The position numbers and the translations under genes were made by a program. The notes below the pieces were generated by a model. It worked only from the letters and a program-made list of their open reading frames with translations, was not told where the DNA came from and ran no database searches. Positions 8,740 through 15,564 of a stretch of DNA of 64,000 bases are shown here, piece by piece (the first letter of the stretch is position 1; every line of letters starts with the position of its first letter). The stretch spans positions 1 to 64,000 of the forward strand of contig CAYQVH010000010.1 in the NCBI GenBank assembly GCA_964420975.1. The letters run 5' to 3'. The DNA is from Accumulibacter sp964420975. GTDB taxonomy: Bacteria; Pseudomonadota; Gammaproteobacteria; Burkholderiales; Rhodocyclaceae.

Positions 8740-8790
8740 CCGCCTGTCCGAGAGGCTGCTAGACGGCGGAGAAAAATAGAGGGCACTGCC

Positions 8791-9351
8791 ATGGACCGTC
8801 GTTCGCCTTCCCCCCCAACGCGTCACGAAGTCATCGACCGCTTGCTGCGCGACGCCAAAGCGCCGCGGGTAACGCTCGCCGACCTGCTCGGCGTCGCCCT
8901 TTTCGCGGCGGTCTGCCTGGGCTTTCACTGGCTGAGCGCCAATGGCTGGGTCCCGCTGCTCGACAGTGCCAACCTGGCTCTGCACGAGGCCGGCCACCCG
9001 CTGATCGGCCTCTTCAGTCAGCGAGCGACCGTTTACGGCGGCACGCTCTTCCAGATCGCCTTTCCGCTCGCCGCTGCCTGGCATTTCCACCGCGGCGGTC
9101 AGGCGACCGGGGTGGCCGCCGCCGTCGTCTGGCTTGGCGAGAACCTGCTCAATATCGCGCGCTACATGGCCGACGCGCGCGCCCAACAGTTGCCGCTGGT
9201 CGGCGGTGGCGACCACGACTGGACCGAGATTTTCAGTCGCTGGCACGTACTCCCTCTCGACGGCCGCATCGCGGGGACGACCCGGCTGCTCGGCGTCTTG
9301 CTGATCGCCGGCGCCGTCGTCTGGCTGGCGCGCCGACGACGCGACGACTGA
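8791..9351 (+). CDS. Polytopic membrane protein with an HEAGH metalloprotease-like motif
   Basis: A 186-residue membrane protein with about four hydrophobic segments. His65-Glu-Ala-Gly-His69 lies at the end of the first membrane region and resembles the HExxH zinc site of M50-type intramembrane proteases. A following GENLLNIARYMADA segment could supply a third ligand. A GAGGG ribosome binding site precedes ATG 8791. I cannot assign it to a named family. It could be a non-catalytic membrane protein that retains the motif. It sits in line with the ATP-grasp gene and the ceramidase-like gene. Confidence 0.7.
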   Translation: MDRRSPSPPTRHEVIDRLLRDAKAPRVTLADLLGVALFAAVCLGFHWLSANGWVPLLDSANLALHEAGHPLIGLFSQRATVYGGTLFQIAFPLAAAWHFHRGGQATGVAAAVVWLGENLLNIARYMADARAQQLPLVGGGDHDWTEIFSRWHVLPLDGRIAGTTRLLGVLLIAGAVVWLARRRRDD

Positions 9352-9400
9352 CGCGCCCGTCCAGCCTCTGTTCGCCCTCCAATTCGCTTCGCCGCCGACC

Positions 9401-10147
9401 ATGCTGCCGTTAAACCGCCTGCCGCCATTGATCGTCGCCGCGCTGATCATTGCCGGCCTGATTCATGGCCCGATCGCTCAGTTGGCGAACTATCATGCCT
9501 TTGCCGACCGCAGTATCGTCCTTGGCGTTCCTCACGCCGGCGACGTCGTTTCCAATCTCGGCTTTGCCGTCGTCGCCGTCTGGGGCCTCCTACGGCTACC
9601 GGCGACCGACCACGGGGGCGCCGGCTACCGCCTTTTTCTGGTGAGTCTGCTGCTCACCGCGTTCGGTTCGGCGGTTTACCACCTCGCGCCTGACGACGCG
9701 CGGCTCGTCTGGGATCGCCTGCCGATCGCGACCGCGTGTGCCGGCCTGCTCGCCGGAGTCCGCGGCGAGGCCTTGCGCCGCGACTCGCGAAGCGCGGCGG
9801 CGTGGCTCTCGCTGTTTGCCGTGTTCAGCGTCGCCTGGTGGTACGGGAGCGAGCTCGAAGGCAACGGCGACCTGCGCCCGTATCTGCTGTTGCAGATCCT
9901 CCCGCTATTGCTGATTCCCCTCTGGCAGGCGATCGGCGACACTCCCTGGCGCGAGCGACGAGCGTTTGCCGCCGCCCTCGCGCTCTACGCGCTCGCCAAG
10001 TGGGCCGAAATCAACGACCACGAGATCGCTGCCGTCACGGCGCCGCTCACCGGCCACACGCTCAAGCATCTGCTGGCGACGGTCGCCGCCGGAGTGATCG
10101 TCGCCACGCTGGCCAGGCGTCCAGCCGACCGCCGTTCCGCCGCGTAG
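9401..10147 (+). CDS. Alkaline phytoceramidase (aPHC)-like membrane protein
   Basis: A 248-residue, seven-helix protein matching bacterial members of the alkaline ceramidase/CREST superfamily. Landmarks are GDVVSNLGFAVVAVWG near the N-terminus, GSAVYHLAPDDARLVWDRLP in the middle and GHTLKHLLATVAAG near the C-terminus, whose His residues are metal ligands in the family. Family members hydrolyse ceramide amide bonds or related lipids; activity in this organism is unknown. ATG 9401 follows the 8791 gene by 49 bp on the same strand. Confidence 0.75.
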   Translation: MLPLNRLPPLIVAALIIAGLIHGPIAQLANYHAFADRSIVLGVPHAGDVVSNLGFAVVAVWGLLRLPATDHGGAGYRLFLVSLLLTAFGSAVYHLAPDDARLVWDRLPIATACAGLLAGVRGEALRRDSRSAAAWLSLFAVFSVAWWYGSELEGNGDLRPYLLLQILPLLLIPLWQAIGDTPWRERRAFAAALALYALAKWAEINDHEIAAVTAPLTGHTLKHLLATVAAGVIVATLARRPADRRSAA

Positions 10148-10165
10148 AACCCGGCCCGCCGCCCT

Positions 10166-10480
10166 TTGGCTGTGGCAAACCTCATCGGCCGCTGTAACGA
10201 GCTCGCGAACGAGACGGCCGGCGATCACGTCACGCCCCGCGAAGTGATCCGCCTCATGGTCAATCTGCTCTTCATCCACGACGACCAGCGGCTCGCCACG
10301 GCGTGCACCGTGCGCAAGCTCCTCGACCCGGCGTGCGGTACGGGCGGCACCGGCGGCGCCGGATCGAGCGAGAGCGAGATCCGCCGGTGGCTGCTCGATA
10401 ACGACTGGTTTGAGGCCCTCGTCGCCCTGCCGGAGGCGATTTTCTACAACACCGGCATCGGCACCTACCCTGAATGCTGC
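10166..10480 (+). pseudogene. Type I restriction-modification methyltransferase (hsdM), collapsed remnant
   Basis: The frame reads ELANETAGDHVTPREVIRL and then DPACGTGG, the N-terminal approach to motif I of HsdM-type N6-adenine methyltransferases. It jumps directly to SSESEIRRWLLDNDWFEALV and ALPEAIFYNTGIGTY, which in intact HsdM proteins lie well over a hundred residues further on. The NPPF/NPPY catalytic motif is therefore deleted. After GTGIGTY-like sequence the frame runs into unrelated DNA. No hsdS or hsdR is present. This is the scar of an internal deletion followed by truncation. Confidence 0.8.
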
Positions 10481-10544
10481 ACAAATTCTGGCCCGAGCCA
10501 TCACCGCGCTGCGTTGGGCAATTTTTTGATATTCAGGCGATAGC

Positions 10545-10732
10545 TCCCCCATCCCCACGGGCGGGGTGAGGCGTGTGAGCCGCCGCTCCACAGGCCGGGC
10601 AGATCAGATGTGCCGGCGGCGGCCAAACGTCACTCGAAAGTCAATCCGGCCGGCCTCCCAGTTGAAGTCGACCTGCTTGACCTGCCACGGAGCCACCATA
10701 CCCAGCGCCTGGGTGAAGAGCCTCTCGATCAT
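10545..10732 (-). pseudogene. ISL3-family transposase, N-terminal remnant with frameshift
   Basis: From ATG 10732 the complement reads MIERLFTQALGMVAPWQVKQ and then VDFNWEAGRIDFRVTFGRRRH, the N-terminus of ISL3-family transposases. A 5-bp tandem duplication (CAGATCAGAT on the plus strand, 10600-10609) shifts the frame and creates a TGA. Beyond it the zinc-ribbon CPACGAAA motif continues in another frame and soon ends. No inverted repeats or C-terminal catalytic part remain. Confidence 0.75.
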
Positions 10733-10792
10733 GACCTATGCCGACACCAGCAAAAAGGCCACCATCGGCCTGGCGGAAGCTTGGGCGAGGGG

Positions 10793-10849
10793 ACGACGAC
10801 GTCAAGGGTTCGGCTTCGCCGGGACTTCGTCCGCCCTTGACATCGTCGT
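10793..10849. repeat. 16-bp inverted repeat with 25-nt loop
   Basis: ACGACGACGTCAAGGG at 10793-10808 pairs with CCCTTGACATCGTCGT at 10834-10849 with one mismatch. It lies at the 3' end of the HAD gene, overlapping nothing coding. It could terminate the minus-strand HAD transcript, although no T-tract follows. Confidence 0.5.
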
Positions 10850-11569
10850 TTACGCGTCGTCGGGCGCTGCCCTTGCTCCTTCTTCCGTCGACAGCAGTGC
10901 GGGCAATGCGGAAAGGTCGTCGATCTCGCCGTCGGGCGTTTCGGGCAGGCGTTCTGCGGGCTGCCCGAAACGGTTGCACCACAGGACGCGAAGACCGAAA
11001 GACTTGGCAGCATAGGCGTCCCAGCCGTTCGAGGAGAGAAAACAAATCGCCTCCGGCGCCAGCCACAGGCGGTCGGACGCCAGCCGGTAAACCGACGGGT
11101 GTGGTTTGAACACTCCGACCTCCTCGACCGAGAGAACGGCGTCGAAGACGCTGTCGAGACCGTTGCGGTGCACGGCTGCGGCGAGCATCGCCGGCGTTCC
11201 GTTGGAAAGAATCGCCAGCTTCAGTCCGCGGGCGTGCAACGCATGCAGCGTCGACACGACCTCGGGATACGTGTCGAGACCGAGGTAGAGATCGAGCAGT
11301 CGAGCTCGCAGTGCTGGCCGCTCGATCTTCAGACTGGCAAGCGCAAAGTCGAGTGCGTCGCCGGTCACCTGCCAGAAATCGGCATGGTGACCGGCCAGTC
11401 CGCGCAACCAGGTGTACTGCAGTTGCTTCTGCCGCCAGAGGTCGGACAACGGCTGCCAGACGTCCGCCAGTTCGTCGCGCGCCGCCCGGGCGGCCGCGTT
11501 GACGTCGAAAAGCGTTCCGTAGGCGTCGAAAACACACGCTTTGATGCGGGCTAACGGTGCGAGGTTCAT
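10850..11569 (-). CDS. Haloacid dehalogenase, type II (HAD superfamily)
   Basis: A 239-residue HAD hydrolase of the L-2-haloacid dehalogenase type. The nucleophile motif is KACVFDAYGTLFD near residues 11-23, followed by the LAILSNGTPAML Ser/Asn motif, a Lys in VGVFKPHPSVY, and FLSSNGWDAYAAKSFG with the acidic loop. Family enzymes cleave 2-haloalkanoates or act as small phosphatases. ATG 11569 is chosen because AAGGAG lies 9 nt upstream; the frame is open further to 11641. It lies downstream of arsS on the same strand with a 75-bp spacer. It is intact although surrounded by pseudogenes. Confidence 0.88.
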   Translation of the reverse strand: MNLAPLARIKACVFDAYGTLFDVNAAARAARDELADVWQPLSDLWRQKQLQYTWLRGLAGHHADFWQVTGDALDFALASLKIERPALRARLLDLYLGLDTYPEVVSTLHALHARGLKLAILSNGTPAMLAAAVHRNGLDSVFDAVLSVEEVGVFKPHPSVYRLASDRLWLAPEAICFLSSNGWDAYAAKSFGLRVLWCNRFGQPAERLPETPDGEIDDLSALPALLSTEEGARAAPDDA

Positions 11570-11644
11570 GCCGGCGATCTCCTTCTTCCCGTGAATGTCA
11601 AGCCGCCTTCGTCGCCCCTTTGGGAGTCGGTCTTGCACCAACGC

Positions 11645-12643
11645 TCAGGTGGCGCAGGTCGGCGCAGCCGCCACGTCGTCGCCAAGCGCTCCGCCGCAGC
11701 TGGAGCCTTGTCCCGCCGTACAGCCGTAGCAATGTTCGGCCACCCGGATCGCGCGGCCTCGTAAATCCGACGTCGCGAGGTCCCTGAGGTGCAGGCGCGG
11801 CTGACGCCCGCTGGCGATGGGCAAGCCGAGCTGCTGGTTGAAGTCGCAATCATAGACATAGCCTTGCCAATCAACCGAGAGCAGATGCCGGCACATGACG
11901 TGCTCGACGTTTTCGTCGCGGTGTGCGTCCCGCAACAGGCGCAGATAGGCGTTGAACTGTCCTTTCGAGACGAGCATCGAACCGAAGCGCTGGATTGGCA
12001 TGTTGGTCAGCGTGAACAACTGATTGAAGACGATGCCGAACTGGCGGCCGAGGTGCTCACGATACGCCGCGGTCAGCGTCTCTTGCGGCGGTGGCAGCGT
12101 TGGCCCCTGCGGGTTGAAGACCAGGTTGAGGACGAGTCCGCTCTCGGCTGCGCCGTAACCGAGCGCATTCAGGCGGCGCAGGGCGCGCAGGCTGGCATCG
12201 AATGTCCCCTTGCCACGCTGTCGATCGACGTTCTCCTCGAGGTAGCAGGGCAGCGAGGCGACGACCTCGACCTGCTCGGCAGCAAGAAAAGCCGCCAAAT
12301 CGTCGTGCCCGGGTTCTTCGAGAATGGTGAGATTGCAGCGGTCGATGACGCGCAATCCGCGCGCGCGCGCCGCGCTTACCAAATCACGAAAGTTCGGGTT
12401 GAGTTCGGGAGCGCCACCGGTCAAGTCGAGCGTCTGGACTTCCGCGTTGGCAGCGATGAAGGCCAGCAACGTGGCAACCGTTTCCGCCGTCATTTCCTCC
12501 GTGCGTTGAGGGCCGGCATTGACGTGGCAATGCTGGCAGCTCTGGTTGCAGCGGTAGCCCAGGTTGGCTTGAACGGTATCGACCGATCGCCTCCGCAAGG
12601 CGGGAAAGCTCGTTGCCGAGAGTAGGGGCAAGGTAGCGTGCAT
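11645..12643 (-). CDS. arsS: Arsenosugar biosynthesis radical SAM protein ArsS
   Basis: A 332-residue radical SAM enzyme with the cluster motif CNQSCQHC (Cys32, Cys36, Cys39), the conserved LDLTGGAPELNP segment and a C-terminal cysteine-rich tail (HCYGCTAGQGSSCGG), the full signature of the ArsS family (DUF3641 C-terminal domain). ArsS transfers a deoxyadenosyl group to dimethylarsenite in arsenosugar synthesis. No arsM or arsR is present in the window. ATG 12643 has GGAGAA about 9 nt upstream. The longer open frame to 13018 is not supported. Confidence 0.92.
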   Translation of the reverse strand: MHATLPLLSATSFPALRRRSVDTVQANLGYRCNQSCQHCHVNAGPQRTEEMTAETVATLLAFIAANAEVQTLDLTGGAPELNPNFRDLVSAARARGLRVIDRCNLTILEEPGHDDLAAFLAAEQVEVVASLPCYLEENVDRQRGKGTFDASLRALRRLNALGYGAAESGLVLNLVFNPQGPTLPPPQETLTAAYREHLGRQFGIVFNQLFTLTNMPIQRFGSMLVSKGQFNAYLRLLRDAHRDENVEHVMCRHLLSVDWQGYVYDCDFNQQLGLPIASGRQPRLHLRDLATSDLRGRAIRVAEHCYGCTAGQGSSCGGALGDDVAAAPTCAT

Positions 12644-12993
12644 GGCTGGCGGTTCTCCGTAGAAGCTGTCTGCTCGTTTGGTCTGTGTCGTGCCGGTGAA
12701 GGTTTCCTTACGCCTATCCGCCAAACGACGCAAACGGGGGTCCGCCCTCGGGAAGAAAAAAGTACAGCAAGGCTGATGCCGATGAACGCTGCCGGAAGGC
12801 TGGCCTATGCAGAAGCTAGCGAACTGTCGCAACGCATTGTATTTGCATGCATCTGAAGACGTACATTCGTGGTCATGGGCACACATTTGGGCACACGAAC
12901 TGAAGTTGTCCCCCCTTTGGCCGGACTGACGCCTGTTTAAGCCGCGGCCCTGATTTCCGGCACTGCTCCAGATTTGCCCGTGACATGCTTGCC
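12644..12993. other. Intergenic region with a 9-bp direct repeat
   Basis: This 350-bp stretch between arsS and the Abi_2 leader holds no gene I can support. Its one clear structure is TGGGCACAC repeated at 12876-12884 and 12888-12896, a 12-bp period. Promoter elements of arsS are expected here but are not obvious. Confidence 0.4.
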
Positions 12994-13023
12994 TCGACCA
13001 TCGCTGCGGCTGCCCCATATACT
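12994..13023 (+). promoter_or_regulatory. Promoter of the Abi_2 leader RNA
   Basis: TCGACC (12994-12999) and TATACT (13018-13023) form a sigma-70-like -35/-10 pair with an 18-bp spacer. Transcription would start near 13030, just before the hairpin at 13036. The -10 is strong and the -35 is weak. Confidence 0.5.
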
Positions 13024-13029
13024 TTACCC

Positions 13030-13080
13030 AACAACACCCGCCACGCCTCTGCTTGCAAGCGCACCCCGGCGGGTTTTTTT
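13030..13080 (+). ncRNA. Candidate small RNA upstream of the Abi_2 gene
   Basis: ACCCGCC (13036-13042) pairs with GGCGGGT (13068-13074) around an internal segment containing the self-complementary GCTTGCAAGC, and is followed by a run of seven T. With the promoter at 12994-13023 this forms a complete roughly 50-nt transcription unit ending 8 nt before the ATG of the Abi_2 gene. AbiF/AbiD-type (Abi_2) toxin genes are reported to carry a structured upstream RNA that restrains them. The position and terminator-like end fit that model. Function here is inferred. Confidence 0.5.
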
Positions 13081-13087
13081 ATTGCTC

Positions 13088-13357
13088 ATGCAATTCACCC
13101 ATCATGCCACCTCGATTGACGACCAGATTGCGCTGCTGCGCAGTCGAGGGTTGGTGATTGCCGACGAGCCACGCGCCAAGCATTACCTGCGCTTTGTCGG
13201 CTACTGCCGTCTGGCGGGCTACGCGCTGCCGTTTCAGGTGAATTACAACGCCGATGGTTCGCATCGTTTCCTCGATGGCGTCAGCTTCGAGGATATTCTT
13301 GATCTCTACGTTGTCGACCGCAAGCTGCGGCTGGCCGTAATGGACGCGGTGGAGCGG
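13088..13357 (+). pseudogene. Abi_2 (AbiF/AbiD-like) abortive infection protein, 5' fragment
   Basis: From ATG 13088 the frame reads MQFTHHATSIDDQIALLRSR, then HYLRFVGYCRLAGYALPFQ, GVSFEDILDLYVVDRKLRL and AVMDAVERI. This is the N-terminal third of Abi_2-family proteins, HEPN-type phage-defence RNases. Homology stops at about 13357, where transposase sequence begins, so the C-terminal HEPN catalytic region is missing. The open frame runs to 13678 but its later residues are the wrong frame of the transposase fragment. Confidence 0.8.
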
Positions 13358-13359
13358 AT

Positions 13360-13757
13360 AGTGCCTTGCAGGAAGTGGGGCAAGCGGTGGCGGAAATGCG
13401 CGGGTCGACCCCTGGCGGCCGGTTTCACGTTCGCTGGGACGAAGGGGGAAGTGCGACTGCGCTGGGGCAGTGGGCGTTCTTTGCCCAGTTTCTCGAAGCC
13501 TCGGGCGGATTCGCGCGCTGGCGGGACGGGTGTCCGACGGCGTACAACCGCCCGAACGCGCCGGAGGTCGTTGACATTCTGGGCACTTGGCGGCTGTCGA
13601 TCCTGGATTGACAGAGGCGCTATGCGCACGTGGCGGGGCTGCGCGGGGACGAAGTCGCGCCCGAGATTCTCGGCATGAACAAGCTCCTCAGCGATGAAAG
13701 CCTGCGCCACGCCTTGGCGCATCTCGCCTCGCACCCCCCTGTACCGCCCGCAGTTGA
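13360..13757 (+). pseudogene. IS1380-type (IS4 superfamily) transposase, 5' fragment with nonsense codon
   Basis: The frame reads LQEVGQAVAEMRGSTPGGRF, ALGQWAFFAQFLEASGGFAR and NAPEVVDILGTWRLSILD, then a TGA at 13609-13611, and continues in the same frame with QRRYAHVAGLRGDEVAPEIL and SDESLRHALAHL. This matches the N-terminus of IS1380-like DDE transposases. The TGA replaces a Gly codon. The fragment ends at the IS3-family element boundary near 13759, and the DDE domain is absent. Confidence 0.75.
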
Positions 13758-13758
13758 T

Positions 13759-14646
13759 TGGACACTGATTTGCAGCTCATGCGACCTTCCGGATGGCATC
13801 AGACTGCCGGACGTCAAGGGGTGACATGAAGCCCCGTTTTTTGAGACGCCAGTGGTGATTGTAACGATCCCCGAACTCGGTGACGGCCTGCCGGACGTCT
13901 TCGAGGTTGCGGAAGAGGCGACCCTGAATGACCTGCTCCTTCAGCGTCCGGTTGAAGCGCTCGGCCACGCCGTTGGTCTGCGGCTCGGCGACGAAAGCGA
14001 AACTCGTGTTGATGCCCCAGAACCCGATCTGCTTCAGGAAGTCGTCGGCGATGCATTGCGTCCCGTGATCCCTGCGTAGTTTCAGGCCCTTGCCGGCATT
14101 GGCGCCGGAGGCGCCGAATTCCGCTGGCAGCCCTTGAGCGATGGGTTGCAGGGCGGCGAAGCGATTGCCGACCTTGACGGCATGAATGCGGATGCCGTCA
14201 GTGCCCACATCAGGTTCGGGGCCTCGGTCTGGATCGATCCATCGTGCAGCACCGGCGCGCCCTGCCGCACCCGGTGCGGCGACAACAAGGCCTTCTCCCG
14301 CATCAGGCGGCGGACGCGATCTTTCGCCCCGCGGATGTCGCGCAGGAGTGGCAGCCGCGCCCAGACCTTACGAGGCCCCTCGCCGACGAAGGGCGAAGCC
14401 TCCAGATCAGCACGAATGGCCGCCAGCAGGTCGGCATCGAACCTCTTCGGCTTCGGCCCGCGCCGGATCGGTTCAGGGGCACGACCTTGGCAGCCTCCTT
14501 GGCCTGTGGGGCATAGATCGTCGAGCGCGGGCATTCCAGCACCCGGCAGACCCGTTCCAGACCGTAGGGCTTGCCAGCACCCGACGAGGTCGTCTGGCTC
14601 ATCGCGACGACCTGCTGCCGACCAAAGCACCCCAATTTCGTGTCCA
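13759..14646 (-). mobile_element. Degenerate IS3-family insertion sequence
   Basis: TGGACAC at 13759-13765 and its inverse GTGTCCA at 14640-14646 are likely ends of an 888-bp element. It carries an OrfB-type transposase remnant on the minus strand and no recognisable OrfA. Typical IS3 elements are about 1.2-1.5 kb, so internal sequence has been lost. Confidence 0.6.
13780..14605 (-). pseudogene. IS3-family OrfB transposase, multiply frameshifted
   Basis: The integrase-type transposase is spread over three frames. It begins GKPYGLERVCRVLECPRSTI, shifts near 14466 to RGPKPKRFDADLLAAIRADL and KVWARLPLLRD, then shifts near 14205 (loss of one G in a TGGGG context) to GTDGIRIHAVKVGNRF. It ends with DHGTQCIADDFLKQ, EPQTNGVAERFNRTLKEQVI and NHHWRLKKRGFMSPLDVRQ. 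Between GIRI and HAVKVG about 25 residues normally present are missing. It cannot produce an active enzyme. Confidence 0.8.
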
Positions 14647-14701
14647 GAAAAACTGCGGGCGGAGCACCGTTAACTGAGGAAAATAGGTTGATCGTTCTCC
14701 T

Positions 14702-14803
14702 GGCAGCACCAAAGGCAACGACTATTACCGCCAGCTGGGCTTCGAGCCTAACCCGCGGGCGTGGGTGCTGAACCGTCGGCGCCAGTCCACGCTTCCCCAG
14801 TGA
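14702..14803 (+). pseudogene. GNAT N-acetyltransferase, 3' fragment
   Basis: The plus strand reads GSTKGNDYYRQLGFEPNPRA and WVLNRRRQSTLPQ before TGA 14801-14803. This is the typical C-terminal YYRxLGFEP...WVL motif of GNAT acetyltransferases. Everything upstream of the acetyl-CoA region is gone and the fragment abuts the IS3-family element. Confidence 0.65.
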
Positions 14804-14840
14804 GTCGTCGCGCGCGCCGTTGCGCCGGTTCGGTAGCGCC

Positions 14841-15524
14841 CTAGCAGCGCGTACTAAGGCTGTACCCCAGGCCGCGGTGGGTGACGATCGGGTCGTCGTC
14901 GGCGCGTACGGCGCGCAGTTTGCCGCGTAGCGTCTTGATGTGCGTATCGACGGTGCGTTCGAGGCTTTCGCCACAGTCCTGCCAGACGCTTTCCATGATT
15001 TGGACGCGACTGAAAACGCGTCCCGGCCGCGCGAGCAAGAGCGCCAGCAGCAGGTACTCGTAGCGCGTCAGCGACAGCCAGACGCCGTGGTAGGCGATTC
15101 GCAAACCCTGGTCATCGACGTTGAACTGCCGTGGCGACGGTTCTTCGCTGTCGGCTGTCGTTCGCGGCCGCGTCCGGCGCAGGATCGCGCGCACGCGCGA
15201 AACCACTTCGCGCGGGCTGAACGGTTTGGCGACGTAGTCGTCGGCGCCCAGTTCGAGGCCAACGATGCGGTCGACTTCGTCGGATCGTGCGGTGAGGAAG
15301 ATCACTGGCACCTCAGATCGGCGCCGCAGCGCGCGGCAAACGTCGAAGCCGCTCATGTCCGGCAGACCGACGTCGAGCACGACCAGATCGTGCTCGACGT
15401 CCGCCAGACGGGCGAGCGCTTCAGCACCCAGCGTGCAACACTCGCTGGTGAAACCGTCGGCCCGCAGCGCGTACGCCAGGGTGTCCGAAATCGCCGGTTC
15501 GTCGTCTACGATCAGAATGTTCAT
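14841..15524 (-). CDS. creB: CreB-like OmpR-family response regulator
   Basis: A 227-residue regulator with a receiver domain (DDE at the N-terminus, phospho-acceptor in HDLVVLDVGLPDMSG, KPF switch lysine) and a C-terminal winged-helix domain ending RTVDTHIKTLRGKLRAV and THRGLGYSL. The sequence resembles CreB more than other OmpR-type regulators. The expected partner kinase gene creC is not downstream, where mobile-element debris lies instead, so it is an orphan here. Upstream on the same strand is a chemoreceptor gene, 40 bp away. Confidence 0.85.
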   Translation of the reverse strand: MNILIVDDEPAISDTLAYALRADGFTSECCTLGAEALARLADVEHDLVVLDVGLPDMSGFDVCRALRRRSEVPVIFLTARSDEVDRIVGLELGADDYVAKPFSPREVVSRVRAILRRTRPRTTADSEEPSPRQFNVDDQGLRIAYHGVWLSLTRYEYLLLALLLARPGRVFSRVQIMESVWQDCGESLERTVDTHIKTLRGKLRAVRADDDPIVTHRGLGYSLSTRC

Positions 15525-15564
15525 CGTGGCGCCGGCAAACCCTGGACGACGTGCCCGGCTTTCG

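Noticed and set aside
7456..9450. A 664-residue minus-strand open frame
   Set aside because: It is the antisense shadow of the ATP-grasp and HEAGH genes in high-GC DNA, with Arg/Ala/Gly-rich composition and no recognisable domain.
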